A stretch of DNA of 49,531 nt, taken from assembly GCA_026393245.1 (NCBI GenBank), contig JAPLAO010000139.1, positions 1 to 49,531 of the forward strand. The letters are read 5' to 3'. Of this stretch, positions 8,577-17,419 are shown piece by piece; within the stretch, counting starts at the first letter, position 1, and every line of letters begins with the position of its first letter. A program made the position numbers and the translations under genes. Under the pieces are notes generated by a model. The model was given only the letters and a program-made list of their open reading frames with translations. It searched no databases and had not been told where the DNA came from. This stretch comes from Mycobacterium sp. (GTDB lineage Bacteria > Actinomycetota > Actinomycetes > Mycobacteriales > Mycobacteriaceae).

Positions 8577-9041
8577 ATGCACTGCCCGTTCTGCCGTCAT
8601 CCCGATTCCCGGGTGGTCGATTCCCGCGAGGCCGACGAGGGTCAGGCGATCCGCCGCCGCCGGTCATGTCCTGAATGCGGCCGCAGATTCAGCACCGTCG
8701 AGACCGCCGTGCTGGCAGTGGTCAAGCGCAGCGGGGTGACCGAACCGTTTAGTCGCGAGAAGGTCATCAGCGGCGTGCGCCGCGCCTGCCAGGGCCGTGA
8801 CGTCGATGATGACGCGCTGAATCTGCTGGCCCAGCAGGTCGAGGACGCTGTTCGCGCGGCCGGTTCCCCGGAGGTTCCCAGCAATGAGGTCGGATTGGCC
8901 ATCCTTGGACCGCTTCGAGAGCTGGACGAGGTGGCCTATCTGAGGTTCGCCTCGGTCTATCGATCGTTCAGTTCGGCCGAGGATTTCGAACGCGAGATTG
9001 AGACGCTGCGCGCCCACCGCCAGGTCGGAACGACTCAGTAG
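8577..9041 (+). CDS. nrdR: Transcriptional repressor NrdR
   Basis: NrdR represses ribonucleotide reductase genes in response to (d)ATP. The 154-residue protein has the N-terminal zinc ribbon with Cys3, Cys6, Cys31 and Cys34, followed by an ATP-cone domain at about residues 47-137 ([20 protein letters not shown]). The ATG at 8577 is chosen over an upstream in-frame start (8508) because it puts the zinc ribbon at residue 3 as in the family and has a GAAGGGGG ribbon of purines at 8561-8568. It lies 65 nt after chiZ. In M. tuberculosis Rv2717c-Rv2715 follow nrdR; here the PAC2 gene follows directly. Confidence 0.96.
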   Translation: MHCPFCRHPDSRVVDSREADEGQAIRRRRSCPECGRRFSTVETAVLAVVKRSGVTEPFSREKVISGVRRACQGRDVDDDALNLLAQQVEDAVRAAGSPEVPSNEVGLAILGPLRELDEVAYLRFASVYRSFSSAEDFEREIETLRAHRQVGTTQ

Positions 9042-9044
9042 CGG

Positions 9045-9062
9045 TGCGGCAGGCGTGCCGCA
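9045..9062. terminator. Hairpin between convergent nrdR and PAC2 genes
   Basis: Perfect 7-bp arms TGCGGCA (9045-9051) and TGCCGCA (9056-9062) enclose a GGCG loop in the 32-nt gap between two convergent stop codons. There is no U-tract, which is common for mycobacterial terminators. It could serve both strands. Confidence 0.55.
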
Positions 9063-9073
9063 GAGGATCCGGT

Positions 9074-10078
9074 CTAATTGTCGCCGGAGTCTGCTGACCC
9101 GTCCCTGAGTTCCTCATCGCGCTGAGCCAGGAACCGCTCGAATTCGGCGCCGAGTTCATCCCCGCTCGGCAGATCCTCATCGCGAGCCAGCAGCGACCGA
9201 TTCTCCTGTGCCGCAACAAATGCGTCGTACTGATGCTCGAGAGCATCGACCACCTGGGCGACCTCGGGGGAGGCGGCGACCTGCTCGTCGATCTTGCTTC
9301 GAACGGCGTTCGCAGCCTCACCGAGCGCCTCAAGCGGAATCTCAAGCGCTGCCGACTTGGCGGCTTGACCGAGGAGCGCCTCGGCCCCGGCCGGATAGTC
9401 GGTCTGAGCCAGATAATGCGGCACGTGGACGGTGAAACCCACCGCCTCGTGACCATGCTGGGCCAACCGGTACTCGAGGAGGTTGGACACGCTGCTGGGC
9501 ACCTGAACCTCACCCACCCACGGCTGGTGATCGGCGATCAAGTCGCGGTTGTTCGAATGCGCGGTCATCGTCACCGGCCTGGTGTGCGGGACAGCCATCG
9601 GAATCGCACCGAGGCCGATGGTCTGGCGCACGCCAAGCCGTTCGGCGAGCAGTCGCACAGCGGTGACGAACCGCTCCCACTGCAGGTCCGGTTCGAGACC
9701 CGCCAGCAGCAGGAATGGGGTGCCCACGCTGTCGCGCAGAGCGTAGAGGTTGAGGTGCGGATCCTCGTAGCTGGTGAAATGGTCGGTCTTGAAGGTCATC
9801 ATCGGCCGGCGGGACCGGTAATCCAGCAGATCGTCGATGGCGAACGAGGCGACGAGTTCGGAGTCCAGCGCGCTCTGCAGATGCGCGGCCGCCAGTCGGA
9901 TGGCGTGGCCGGCGTCGGAAAATCCCTCCAGGGCATGAATGAGCACCGGTCCGCGGCCGTCGTCCGATGAGAGTTGCGGGGATGGGAACTCGAGTTCGTA
10001 GATCCGCTCGGGACGGTTGTCGTGGCCCTGCTGGTTGTCGTGGCCCTGCTGGTTGTCTGGGCCTTGCTCGTCAGCCAT
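9074..10078 (-). CDS. PAC2-family protein (Rv2714-like)
   Basis: The 334-residue cytoplasmic protein belongs to the PAC2 family (proteasome assembly chaperone 2-like fold): LIHALEGFSDAGHAIRLAA near residues 45-65, LEPDLQWERFVTAV near 130, and GLGAIPMAVPHTRP near 155 are typical of the actinobacterial members. Function is unknown; despite the family name there is no proof of a proteasome role, though mycobacteria do have a proteasome. The N-terminal 20 residues contain a short DNQQGH repeat encoded by 18-bp DNA repeats. It is downstream of sthA on the same strand with a 111-nt gap. Confidence 0.85.
   Translation of the reverse strand: MADEQGPDNQQGHDNQQGHDNRPERIYELEFPSPQLSSDDGRGPVLIHALEGFSDAGHAIRLAAAHLQSALDSELVASFAIDDLLDYRSRRPMMTFKTDHFTSYEDPHLNLYALRDSVGTPFLLLAGLEPDLQWERFVTAVRLLAERLGVRQTIGLGAIPMAVPHTRPVTMTAHSNNRDLIADHQPWVGEVQVPSSVSNLLEYRLAQHGHEAVGFTVHVPHYLAQTDYPAGAEALLGQAAKSAALEIPLEALGEAANAVRSKIDEQVAASPEVAQVVDALEHQYDAFVAAQENRSLLARDEDLPSGDELGAEFERFLAQRDEELRDGSADSGDN
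10017..10070 (-). repeat. Short 18-bp repeat in the 5' end of the PAC2 gene
   Basis: Two perfect copies of TTGTCGTGGCCCTGCTGG (10017-10034, 10035-10052, given on the + strand) and one diverged copy (10053-10070) encode the hydrophilic DNQQGH repeats at the protein's N-terminus. Confidence 0.85.
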
Positions 10079-10189
10079 GGATGGTGCCTCCTCGCTTCGT
10101 TCACCTGACGGCTGTGCCGTCGGATAAACCTATGCTGCATAACGCGCCGGGGGCGGTGCTCGTTCCCCCGGTGGTCAGTGAATGTCGGG

Positions 10190-11602
10190 CTAGTCCCGGA
10201 ACTGCGCCAGCGCCCGCATCTTGTTCATCACGTCCAGTGCCGCCACCTTGTAGGCCTCGGAGAACGTGGGGTAGTTGAACACCGCGTCGACCAGATACTC
10301 CACCGTACCCCCGCAGCCCATCACGGCCTGTCCGATGTGCACCAGTTCAGTGGCGCTGGTGCCGAAGATATGGACCCCGAGCAGCGTGAGGTCCTCGGTG
10401 GACACCAGCAGCTTGAGCATGCCGTAGGAGTCACCGACGATCTGACCCCGCGCCAGTTCGCGATACCGCGAGACGCCCACCTCGTAGGGGATGGAGTTCC
10501 TGGTGAGTTCGACCTCGGTGGCACCGACGAAGGAGATCTCTGGAATGGCGTAGATCCCGAACGGCTGCAATGCCCGTGTTCCCGAGCAGGGCTCATCGAA
10601 TGCGTGGTAGGCGGCCAATCGGCCCTGTTCCATCGAGGTGGCGGCCAAGGCCGGGAAGCCGATGACGTCGCCCACGGCATAGATGTGCTCGACTTTGGTC
10701 TGGTAGGTCTTGTCGTCGACGAAGACCCGGCCCCTGTCGTCGGCTTCCAATCCGGCGTTTGCCAATTCGAGGCCTTCGGTCTGCCCCTGCCGGCCGGCGG
10801 AATACATCACCGTCTCGGCCGGAATCTGCTTGCCGCTGGCCAGGGTGGTCACCGTTCCGGTGCCGCCGACATCGACAGCAGTCACCTCCTCGCCGAACCG
10901 GAACGTGACGGCGAGGTCGCGCAGATGGAATTGCAACGAATCGACGATCTCGGAATCGCAGAACTCCAACATCGAATCGCGTCGCTCGACGACGGTGACC
11001 TTGGTGCCGAGCGCGGCGAACATTGAGGCGTACTCGATCCCGATCACGCCGGCCCCGACCACGACCATCGACGACGGCAGGGATTTGAGTTCGAGAATCT
11101 GATCGGAATCCAGTACCCGGTCGTTGTCGAAGTCAACCCCGCCGGGACGCGCCGGAGTGGTTCCGGTGGCAATGACGACGTAGCGGCCGCTGACGGTGAT
11201 CCGCTCGGCGCGGGTGGGATCCTCCACGCGGATGGTGTGCTCATCGACGAAGCTGGCGTGACCGGTGTAGAGCTCGACCCCGTTGCGCATCAGTTGGCTG
11301 CGCACCACCTCGACCTCCCTGCCGATCACATGCTCGGTCCTGGCCAGCAGGTCGGCGGGCGTGATCCTCTCCTTGACCCGGTAGCTCGCGCCGTACATCT
11401 CGCGCTGGTTCATTCCGGTCAGGTAGAGGACGGCCTCCCGCAACGTCTTGGACGGAATGGTGCCGGTATTGACGCACACTCCGCCGAGCATGTGGCCCCG
11501 TTCGATCACGGCAACTGTCTTGCCAAGCTTCGCGGCGGCGATCGCGGCCTTCTGCCCGCCCGGACCCGAACCGATGACGACGAGGTCGTATTCCAAACTC
11601 AT
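10190..11602 (-). CDS. sthA: Soluble pyridine nucleotide transhydrogenase SthA
   Basis: SthA is an FAD protein that passes hydride between NADPH and NAD+. The 470-residue protein has the FAD fold [10 protein letters not shown] at 11-20, the NAD(P) fold [15 protein letters not shown] in the middle, the second FAD motif [16 protein letters not shown], and a C-terminal dimerisation domain. The disulfide CxxxxC of lipoamide/glutathione reductases is broken: Cys43 is present but the partner position is Thr48 (CVNTGT), as in known soluble transhydrogenases. The ATG at 11602 (MSLEYD) gives the family length; the longer ORF upstream has no similarity. It matches Rv2713. Confidence 0.95.
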   Translation of the reverse strand: MSLEYDLVVIGSGPGGQKAAIAAAKLGKTVAVIERGHMLGGVCVNTGTIPSKTLREAVLYLTGMNQREMYGASYRVKERITPADLLARTEHVIGREVEVVRSQLMRNGVELYTGHASFVDEHTIRVEDPTRAERITVSGRYVVIATGTTPARPGGVDFDNDRVLDSDQILELKSLPSSMVVVGAGVIGIEYASMFAALGTKVTVVERRDSMLEFCDSEIVDSLQFHLRDLAVTFRFGEEVTAVDVGGTGTVTTLASGKQIPAETVMYSAGRQGQTEGLELANAGLEADDRGRVFVDDKTYQTKVEHIYAVGDVIGFPALAATSMEQGRLAAYHAFDEPCSGTRALQPFGIYAIPEISFVGATEVELTRNSIPYEVGVSRYRELARGQIVGDSYGMLKLLVSTEDLTLLGVHIFGTSATELVHIGQAVMGCGGTVEYLVDAVFNYPTFSEAYKVAALDVMNKMRALAQFRD

Positions 11603-11759
11603 GAGGAAAAGACATACGCCGCTTTGGGCGATCTCGCACGCTGACGGCGTACAAATCCGGGTGAACATTTGATCCACAGCGACGTTTTCATCCACAGCGG
11701 ACCGCCGAACGGGCCCCCTGCGCGGCCGTTCTGACGGTGATCCTTGACAGCGTCGGCCC

Positions 11760-12818
11760 ATGACCTTCCAGCATCCGGAGTTCCGCTTCGACCGCCCCGG
11801 CGCCCTGATCGCCGCCCTGCCCGCCGTCCTCGGCTTCGTGCCGGAGAAGTCCCTGGTTCTGGTTTCCCTCGAGGACGGCCGGATGGGTGCGGTGATGCGT
11901 GCCGACCTGGCCGCCGACCTCACCGACAACATCGATCGCCTCGCCGAGATCGCGGCGACCTCCGGTGCCGACACCGTGGTCGCGGTGATCGTGGATGCCG
12001 ACGGCGCGCTGTGCCCAATGTGCAACGCCGATCACCGACTGCTGTGCGATGCGCTGACAGAGGCGCTGGCCGGGCATGCGGTCGGGCTGTATGCCGCCCA
12101 CGTCGTCGACCGGGTCGAAAACGGCGGCAGGTGGCGCTGCGTCGATGATTGCGGCGCGCAGGGGACCGTCGAGGACCCCACCGCCTCACCGTTGGCGGCG
12201 GCGGCGGTCCTCGACGGCCGGCGGCTCTACCGGCACCGGGCCGACCTGCAGGCCGTCATCGTCGGCGCCGACCCGGATCGCGCCGCCGCTCTGGTAGAGC
12301 CCATCCTCGCCCGGACCGTCGTGCGGCAGGCCGCGTGGGAGGCCGATCCCGACGGATGTGGCCGCCGCGATGTCGAAGCCGTGATGGCGGTTGCCGCCCG
12401 GCTGGGCGAGGGCATCGAACCTGCTGCCGATGAACTCGCCGGCCTGGCGTGCGGGATCACCGACGTCGCGGTGCGCGACACGCTGTATGCCTTGGCCGTC
12501 GGGGCCGACGCCGGGGCCGCCGAGGCACTGTGGGCGGCGCTGGCGCGCACCCTTCCTGATCCGTGGCGGGTGGAAACCCTTGTGCTACTTGCATTTTCGG
12601 CTTACGCCCGTGGTGACGGACCACTGGCCGGGTTGTCGCTGGAGGCGGCGCTGCGCAGCGATCCCGACCATCGGATGGCCGGGATGCTCGATACCGCACT
12701 GCAGTCGGGTATGCGGCCCGAGCAGATCCGCGAATTGGCGCGCACCGGGTATCGCCTCGCCAAACGGCTGGGGGTTCAGTTACCTCCGCGACGTGACTTC
12801 GGCCGTCGCGCGGTCTAG
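11760..12818 (+). CDS. DUF4192 family protein (Rv2712c-like)
   Basis: The 352-residue protein belongs to the actinobacterial DUF4192 family, recognised by the N-terminal [20 protein letters not shown] start (here [26 protein letters not shown]) and its length, equal to Rv2712c. It is rich in alanine, has no signal peptide or membrane helix, and its C-terminal half looks like a helical repeat region ([39 protein letters not shown]). Function is unknown. It is divergent from sthA with 157 nt between starts and convergent with ideR. The 3' end, including the TAG stop, is repeated in tandem. Confidence 0.85.
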   Translation: MTFQHPEFRFDRPGALIAALPAVLGFVPEKSLVLVSLEDGRMGAVMRADLAADLTDNIDRLAEIAATSGADTVVAVIVDADGALCPMCNADHRLLCDALTEALAGHAVGLYAAHVVDRVENGGRWRCVDDCGAQGTVEDPTASPLAAAAVLDGRRLYRHRADLQAVIVGADPDRAAALVEPILARTVVRQAAWEADPDGCGRRDVEAVMAVAARLGEGIEPAADELAGLACGITDVAVRDTLYALAVGADAGAAEALWAALARTLPDPWRVETLVLLAFSAYARGDGPLAGLSLEAALRSDPDHRMAGMLDTALQSGMRPEQIRELARTGYRLAKRLGVQLPPRRDFGRRAV

Positions 12819-12929
12819 CGCCCGCGGTGGCCGTCGCGCGGTCTAGCGCCCGCGGTGGCCGTCGCGCGGTCTAGCCCGCGGTGGCCGTCGCGCGGTCTAG
12901 CGCCCGCGGTGGCCGTCGCGCGGTCTAGC
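12801..12929. repeat. 28-bp tandem repeat duplicating the 3' end of the DUF4192 gene, up to the ideR stop
   Basis: Copies lie at 12801-12828, 12829-12856, 12857-12882 (2-nt deletion), 12883-12910 and a partial copy 12911-12929. Each begins GGCCGTCGCGCGGTCTAG, so each contains the gene's terminal codons and TAG. The array fills the whole gap between convergent stop codons and its last bases are within the ideR stop region (12929-12931). Each junction contains CCGCG ... CGCGG arms 10 nt apart, so the array is a series of potential hairpins. Unlike the fadE20 array, the unit is not a multiple of three. Confidence 0.93.
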
Positions 12930-13624
12930 TAAACCTTCTCGACCTTGACCGCATGGGCCATCTCATGGGGGAGTTCGACATTCTCATGACCGCTCACGAT
13001 GATCGTGACGTCGCCGTCGGGTCCGGACTCCACTAGCACCCGGGCGTTGGGAACCACGCCGGCCTCCTTGAGTCGGCCGATCAGGGCGACGTCACCCTGC
13101 ACATGCTCGGTCAACTGGCGCACCACCACCGCCACCGAGTCCCCGACCGGAAGTTCAGTCAGTCGCACCAGGTTGACCGTGTCGTGGTGGGTATCGGAGT
13201 GCTCCATGCCGAGTGCAGCCAGGCCGGGGATCGGGTTGCCAAACGGTGAGACCGTCGGGTTATCGAGCACCGTGACCAGACGCCGCTCGACGTCCTCACT
13301 CATCACGTGCTCCCACCGGCACGCTTCGGCGTGCACCTCCTCCCATGGCAGTCCGATGATGTCCACTAGGAGACGCTCTGCCAGTCGGTGCTTGCGCATC
13401 ACCGAGGTCGCGAGGTCTCGGCCCTTGTCGGTGAGTTCGAGGTGCCGATCGCCGGCCACCCGGAGCAGGCCGTCGCGTTCCATCCGCGCGACGGTCTGGC
13501 TCACCGTCGGCCCGCTCTGCTCGAGACGTTCGGCAATGCGGGCACGCAATGGGACCAGGCCCTCTTCCTCGAGGTCGTAGATGGTGCGCAGGTACATCTC
13601 GGTGGTGTCGACCAGATCGTTCAT
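12929..13624 (-). CDS. ideR: Iron-dependent regulator IdeR
   Basis: IdeR is the Fe2+-activated DtxR-family regulator that represses siderophore genes and activates iron storage. The 231-residue protein has the N-terminal winged helix (about 1-72), the dimerisation domain with all known metal ligands in place (Met10, His79, Glu83, His98, Cys102, Glu105, His106), and the SH3-like C-terminal domain (about 145-231). Length is as in M. tuberculosis (230). It lies downstream of sigB on the same strand with a strong terminator between them, so it should have its own promoter in 13625-13720; I see no clear -10 there. It is convergent with the DUF4192 repeat array. Confidence 0.97.
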   Translation of the reverse strand: MNDLVDTTEMYLRTIYDLEEEGLVPLRARIAERLEQSGPTVSQTVARMERDGLLRVAGDRHLELTDKGRDLATSVMRKHRLAERLLVDIIGLPWEEVHAEACRWEHVMSEDVERRLVTVLDNPTVSPFGNPIPGLAALGMEHSDTHHDTVNLVRLTELPVGDSVAVVVRQLTEHVQGDVALIGRLKEAGVVPNARVLVESGPDGDVTIIVSGHENVELPHEMAHAVKVEKV

Positions 13625-13722
13625 TAGGTCACCCTTCGTTGCACGCCGAGTCTAACTGCCTGGCTGCGGCAACGGTTCGCCATCGTCGGTAACCCTAGGT
13701 CTATAACCCGAGGCTCAACGCA

Positions 13723-13754
13723 GTGTGCCCGCCGGGGTTAGCCGGCGGGCACAC
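13723..13754 (-). terminator. Strong terminator hairpin after sigB
   Basis: Perfect 13-bp arms GTGTGCCCGCCGG (13723-13735) and CCGGCGGGCACAC (13742-13754) enclose the 6-nt loop GGTTAG. It lies 14 nt past the sigB stop codon and would separate sigB from ideR transcription. No U-tract follows. Confidence 0.82.
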
Positions 13755-13767
13755 GTGGAGGGGTTGA

Positions 13768-14724
13768 CTAGCTGGCGTAGGACCGGAGCCGTTCGGCGCC
13801 GCCGCTACGCAGTTTGATCATGACCTCGCGCTCGATCTGGCGCACCCGCTCCCGGGACAGACCGAACTGCTTGCCGATCTGATCGAGGGTGCGCGGCTGG
13901 CCGTCGTCGAGGCCGAAGCGCAACTGGATCACCCGCTGCTCGCGTTCATCGAGCGTGGCGAGTACGTGGCGAATATCGGTGTGCATGAGTTCGGCGATCA
14001 CGGTGTTCTCCGCCGACATCGCCTCGGAGTCCTCGATGAAGTCACCCAGGGGCGCCTCCTCGTCAGCTCCGACAGGCATGTCCAGGCTGACCGGGTCGCG
14101 GCTGTGCGCCAGCAGGTCGGCGATCTTCTCGGCGGGGATGCCCGACTCCTCCGCGAGTTCCTCGTCGGTGGCCTCCCGGCCCATGATCTGGTGCATCTCC
14201 CGCTTGATCCGGGCGAGCTTGTTGACCTGCTCGACGAGGTGCACAGGCAGCCGGATGGTTCGGCTCTGATCGGCCATACCGCGGGTGATGGCCTGGCGGA
14301 TCCACCACGTTGCATACGTCGAGAACTTGAAACCCTTGGCGTAGTCGAACTTCTCCATCGCCCGAATTAGACCCAGATTGCCCTCCTGGATCAGGTCGAG
14401 CAGTGGCATCCCGCGGCCGGTGTAGCGCTTGGCCAGCGACACCACCAGACGCAGGTTCGCCTCGAGGAGGTGCTGGCGGGCCGCATGGCCATCACGCACG
14501 ATGGTCATCAGATCACGTTTACGGGCCTCCCCCATGCGTTTGGGCGTCTCGAGCAGGTGCTGTGCGTACAGTCCGGCCTCGATGCGCTTCGCGAGTTCCA
14601 CTTCGTCCTCCGCGCTGAGCAGTGCTGTCTTGCCGATGCCGTTCAGATACACCCGCACAAGATCGGCGGCCGGACTCTGAGTGTCCAAGTCGCTGTTGAA
14701 TCGGGTGATGGTGGCGTTTGCCAT
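13768..14724 (-). CDS. sigB: RNA polymerase sigma factor SigB
   Basis: SigB is the principal-like (group 2) sigma factor of mycobacteria, used in stress and stationary phase. The 318-residue protein has region 1.2 ([21 protein letters not shown]), region 2 with [19 protein letters not shown], region 3 and region 4 ending in the [24 protein letters not shown]. The ATG at 14724 has AGGAGG upstream; an upstream in-frame start at 14763 would enter the leader. Regions 2-4 are complete, which makes it a useful internal comparison for the damaged sigA in this window. Transcription from an ECF-type promoter is suggested (14762-14788). Confidence 0.97.
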   Translation of the reverse strand: MANATITRFNSDLDTQSPAADLVRVYLNGIGKTALLSAEDEVELAKRIEAGLYAQHLLETPKRMGEARKRDLMTIVRDGHAARQHLLEANLRLVVSLAKRYTGRGMPLLDLIQEGNLGLIRAMEKFDYAKGFKFSTYATWWIRQAITRGMADQSRTIRLPVHLVEQVNKLARIKREMHQIMGREATDEELAEESGIPAEKIADLLAHSRDPVSLDMPVGADEEAPLGDFIEDSEAMSAENTVIAELMHTDIRHVLATLDEREQRVIQLRFGLDDGQPRTLDQIGKQFGLSRERVRQIEREVMIKLRSGGAERLRSYAS

Positions 14725-14761
14725 GGTGGCCTCCTGGTCGGATCCGACTGTCAGGAGGTAC

Positions 14762-14788
14762 AACGCCCGATTGGAACGGAGAGTTCCC
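14762..14788 (-). promoter_or_regulatory. ECF-type (SigE/SigH-like) promoter of sigB
   Basis: On the minus strand GGGAAC (14788-14783) is followed after 17 nt by CGTT (14765-14762), the pattern of SigE/SigH promoters (GGAAC and GTT). It would start transcription about 30 nt before the sigB ATG. SigE and SigH control of sigB is established in M. tuberculosis. A second GGAAC copy lies 8 bp further upstream. Confidence 0.75.
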
Positions 14789-14871
14789 GGGTTCCGCTAT
14801 TACCCAATGCCCTGACGTGGGTAAATGCTGGGAGGTTCTGAGAATGTGTTAAGAGTCGGCGCCGCGTCGGC

Positions 14872-15270
14872 CTACCGCGGGAAGTCCTCGTGCTGGTGTT
14901 CGGCGCGAGGTTGCGAAGCCGGGACAAATCCGGCCTCCAGTGCCGACTGCTCGGCGCGGGGGAACAGCGCGGTTCGCTGGGGCGCGTCGGGGAAGCGACG
15001 CGGTTCCTCGGCTCGTCGGGGGGGCCGGTCGTTGGCGATCAGCACGGCTATCCACGGCAGCGGGATCGAGAGGGCCAGGATTGCCAGGGACAGCACACCG
15101 TTGTGCCACATGCCGTACGCGGCCGCGGCTGCCAGGAACGCAGGAATGCGCCAGACCATCAGCTTCAGGTATTTGCGGACCCGTTGGCGGTGCTGCTCCT
15201 CGTAGGACAGGGCCGCTCTGGTGATGAGTACGGGTTGGCCATCGTCGTCGAACCCCAACTCACGCTCCAT
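14872..15270 (-). CDS. DUF3099 membrane protein (Rv2709-like)
   Basis: This protein of 132 residues has two close hydrophobic segments (IPAFLAAAAAYGMW and LAILALSIPLPWIAVLIA, about residues 43-85), typical of the actinobacterial DUF3099 family, with the conserved ALSYEEQHRQRVRKYLKLM stretch before them and a charged cytoplasmic tail. Function is unknown. The ATG at 15270 (MERELGF) is preferred; an in-frame GTG at 15279 would add three residues and neither has a strong ribosome-binding site. It is upstream of sigB on the same strand and divergent from the DUF3039 gene, as in M. tuberculosis Rv2709/Rv2708c. Confidence 0.83.
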   Translation of the reverse strand: MERELGFDDDGQPVLITRAALSYEEQHRQRVRKYLKLMVWRIPAFLAAAAAYGMWHNGVLSLAILALSIPLPWIAVLIANDRPPRRAEEPRRFPDAPQRTALFPRAEQSALEAGFVPASQPRAEHQHEDFPR

Positions 15271-15356
15271 AGCGACCACTGTTCCACATCATGGCTGTCA
15301 CAAACGAGGAACTTTTTCTTACGTCTGTCTGACTGCAATCCGGCCGAGGGGGCACA

Positions 15357-15605
15357 ATGATCACTATGCGGACCGACACCATCGAGCGCACCGACAGCGA
15401 AGAACGCGTCGACGACGGCACAGACAGCGACACTCCCAAGGTCTTCCACTACGTCAAGAAGGACAAGATCGTCGAGAGTGCGGTGATGGGATCCCATGTC
15501 GTCGCTCTGTGCGGCGAAGTGTTCCCGGTGACCAAGTCGGCCAAGCCGGGTTCCCCGGTGTGCCCGGATTGCAAGCGCATCTACGAGTCCCTCAAGAGGG
15601 GCTGA
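15357..15605 (+). CDS. DUF3039 zinc-ribbon-like small protein (Rv2708c-like)
   Basis: The 82-residue protein has the DUF3039 core KVFHYVKKDKIVESAVMGSH and a pair of cysteine positions (VVALCGEVF and SPVCPDCKRIY) that may bind zinc. Its length equals Rv2708c. Function is unknown; no membrane segment. GAGGGGG at 15346-15352 precedes the ATG at 15357; an ATG at 15366 (MRTDTIERT) is an alternative. The 3' end overlaps the convergent YihY gene by 14 nt. Confidence 0.88.
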   Translation: MITMRTDTIERTDSEERVDDGTDSDTPKVFHYVKKDKIVESAVMGSHVVALCGEVFPVTKSAKPGSPVCPDCKRIYESLKRG

Positions 15606-16578
15606 CCGCAGCCTCTGGCGTTTCGGCAGGCGCGATGGCGGCGATCGCAGTGTCACCTGGGGGTTGACTCCTGCGCCGCATCCAGGTTCGAAACTGGTGC
15701 CAATGCGGCACGGGTGCGGGCCATTCGTCTTCGATGGCGGCGTTGAGTTCAGCCCCCATCATGATGGCGAAACCAAGGAAGAACGCGAACAGCAGGAACG
15801 CGATCGGGGTGGCCAACGCTCCGTAGGTGTAACCGGTGCGGGTGATGTATTCCAGATAGATCCGCAGGCCGGCCGTCGCCACCACGAATACCGCTGTGGC
15901 CAGGATCGCGCCTCCTACCAGTCGATGCGTCGGCAGCGGCTTCGGCAGCGAAACCCGGTAGAGGATCGTGACGGCCACCACCAACGCCAGGGCCAGCATG
16001 GGGTAGTACCCGAACTGCAGGACGTTCTGCCAGCTATCCGGTGCGTACTCGCCGATCTTGCGCGGACCCAGCGCGAGCAGGGGCGCGGCCACGGTCACGA
16101 ACACGAGCATCACCACGTAGAGACCGAGGGCGAAGAACCGCTGGCGGACCGGGTGGCGCAGGGCGGTCTGATCGTGGGCCTCGACCACCGAGTCCACCAG
16201 AGCCGAGATCGCCGAGGATCCGGCCCACAGGCTGATCACGAAACCTAACGACACCACTTCGCCGCGGGCGCCCTGCACGATGTCGCGGACCGTCGGCTCG
16301 ATCAGTTCGGCGACGATGTTCTTGGAGAAGAACGTGTTCGACGTACTGATCAGCTGGCGTTGGATGGTGGGCAGGACGTCCGCGCCGAACAGCGGTGCCA
16401 CGTAAGCCAGGCTGCCGAGCATCCCGAGCAGCAGGGGCGGTAGCGACAGCGCCGACCAGAAGCCGACTTGAGCCGACTCCGAGAAGATTGAGTCGTCCCA
16501 ACTTTTCGACAATGTCCGCTTGACGATGCGCCATACGTGATGACTCCTCGGCTTGGGCGGCGGCTGGTCCGTCATCAC
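15592..16578 (-). CDS. YihY/BrkB-family membrane protein (Rv2707-like)
   Basis: The 328-residue inner-membrane protein has about six hydrophobic segments and the YihY/virulence factor BrkB pattern: WDDSIFSESAQVGFWSALSLPP near the N-terminus, SLGFVISLWAGSSAISALVDSV near residue 120, and YGALATPIAFLLFAFFLGFAIMMGAELNAA near residue 260. Members were once called RNase BN by mistake; the real function is unknown. The C-terminus is rich in alanine and proline. It overlaps the convergent DUF3039 gene by 14 nt. The start could also be the second ATG at 16575. Confidence 0.9.
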   Translation of the reverse strand: MMTDQPPPKPRSHHVWRIVKRTLSKSWDDSIFSESAQVGFWSALSLPPLLLGMLGSLAYVAPLFGADVLPTIQRQLISTSNTFFSKNIVAELIEPTVRDIVQGARGEVVSLGFVISLWAGSSAISALVDSVVEAHDQTALRHPVRQRFFALGLYVVMLVFVTVAAPLLALGPRKIGEYAPDSWQNVLQFGYYPMLALALVVAVTILYRVSLPKPLPTHRLVGGAILATAVFVVATAGLRIYLEYITRTGYTYGALATPIAFLLFAFFLGFAIMMGAELNAAIEDEWPAPVPHWHQFRTWMRRRSQPPGDTAIAAIAPAETPEAAVSPS

Positions 16579-16633
16579 CTTCCAGCATTCCTCGCGACCA
16601 CGGACCTACCCGGCAAACGGGCACCGCGGTGGT

Positions 16634-16825
16634 TCAGTCGTCGTCGGCACTGATTTCCAGCACGGCCGCCAATTCGATCAGCCTGGACTCATGTTCCTTG
16701 GCGTGGTGTTGGCAGAACAGCAGTTCGGCGCCGGAGGGGAGCTTGGCCCGAACCCGGGCGGCAGCACCGCAGCGGTCGCAGCGGTCAGCCCTGGTCAATT
16801 CAGGACTGGTCAGCGTTGCGTTCAT
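16634..16825 (-). CDS. Small DUF7455-type Cys/His protein
   Basis: The 63-residue protein has CDRCGAAARVRAKLPSGAEL followed by FCQHHAKEHE, a CxxC ... CxxH arrangement that probably binds zinc. This type of short protein occurs near sigA/sigB genes in many actinobacteria. Function is unknown. The ATG at 16825 is chosen because GGGAGGA lies upstream; an in-frame start at 16870 lacks one. It is followed on the same strand by the YihY gene after 55 nt. Confidence 0.8.
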   Translation of the reverse strand: MNATLTSPELTRADRCDRCGAAARVRAKLPSGAELLFCQHHAKEHESRLIELAAVLEISADDD

Positions 16826-16993
16826 GGGGCTCCTCCCATAGTCCTCGGCGCGCTTGGTGGCGGGGGCCACCAGTGAGCGTTTGTTCTACTCTCTCAGACG
16901 TTATCGCGGTCGGGCTTGTTCCCACGCCCGACCGATGTGTCGTGTCTCACGACCCAGTGTTTCCGCAGCGCTCCGATGGTGCAGGGTAGCCCC

Positions 16994-17365
16994 ATGCCGC
17001 ATGCCCCGAAGTTGCTGGTCCACCTGTGTTCGATCGGCGAGTGGGACCAGGCACGTTCGGCGGGTGAACTGTGTCCGGACTCACTGGGTGAGGTGGGGTT
17101 CGTTCATCTCTCGGCGCAACACCAGGTCCACTTGCCGGCCAATCGTCTCTTCGCGGGACGTGTCGATATGGTGCTGCTCTACCTCGACCCGGACCGGCTC
17201 GGTGCTCCGGTCCGCTGGGAGCCCGGGGTGCCCAGCGATCCCGCGGCGATGCTGTTTCCGCATCTGTACGGCGCACTGCGCGTCGACGCGGTGGTTGATG
17301 TTCGCCCGTTTGTTCCGGGCCCGGATGGCCGGTTCGAGTCACTTATCCACAGATCGTCCGAATGA
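16994..17365 (+). CDS. DUF952 family protein
   Basis: The 123-residue protein matches the DUF952 pattern: LLVHLCSIGEWDQARSAGEL at the start, GFVHLSAQHQVHLPANRLF in the middle, and FPHLYGALRVDAVVDVRPF near the end. Family members have a fold related to ADP-ribosyl-transferring enzymes, but no reaction is established. The ATG at 16994 (MPHAPK) is preferred with GCAGGG at 16981-16986; an in-frame upstream start at 16916 has no family similarity. A large hairpin follows the gene. Confidence 0.82.
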   Translation: MPHAPKLLVHLCSIGEWDQARSAGELCPDSLGEVGFVHLSAQHQVHLPANRLFAGRVDMVLLYLDPDRLGAPVRWEPGVPSDPAAMLFPHLYGALRVDAVVDVRPFVPGPDGRFESLIHRSSE

Positions 17366-17419
17366 ACGCGCGCGAGGTAAACACCGACGCGCGCCGACTG
17401 TTATTTTCACCCTCAGTGA

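Noticed and set aside
11670..11696. Two near-DnaA boxes (TGATCCACA, TCATCCACA) upstream of the DUF4192 gene
   Set aside because: Both miss the TT(A/G)TCCACA core, and the surrounding 157-nt gap shows no other origin features.
17343..17351. Perfect DnaA box TTATCCACA
   Set aside because: Single copy inside the end of the DUF952 gene; no AT-rich region, dnaA/dnaN or box cluster, so not an origin.
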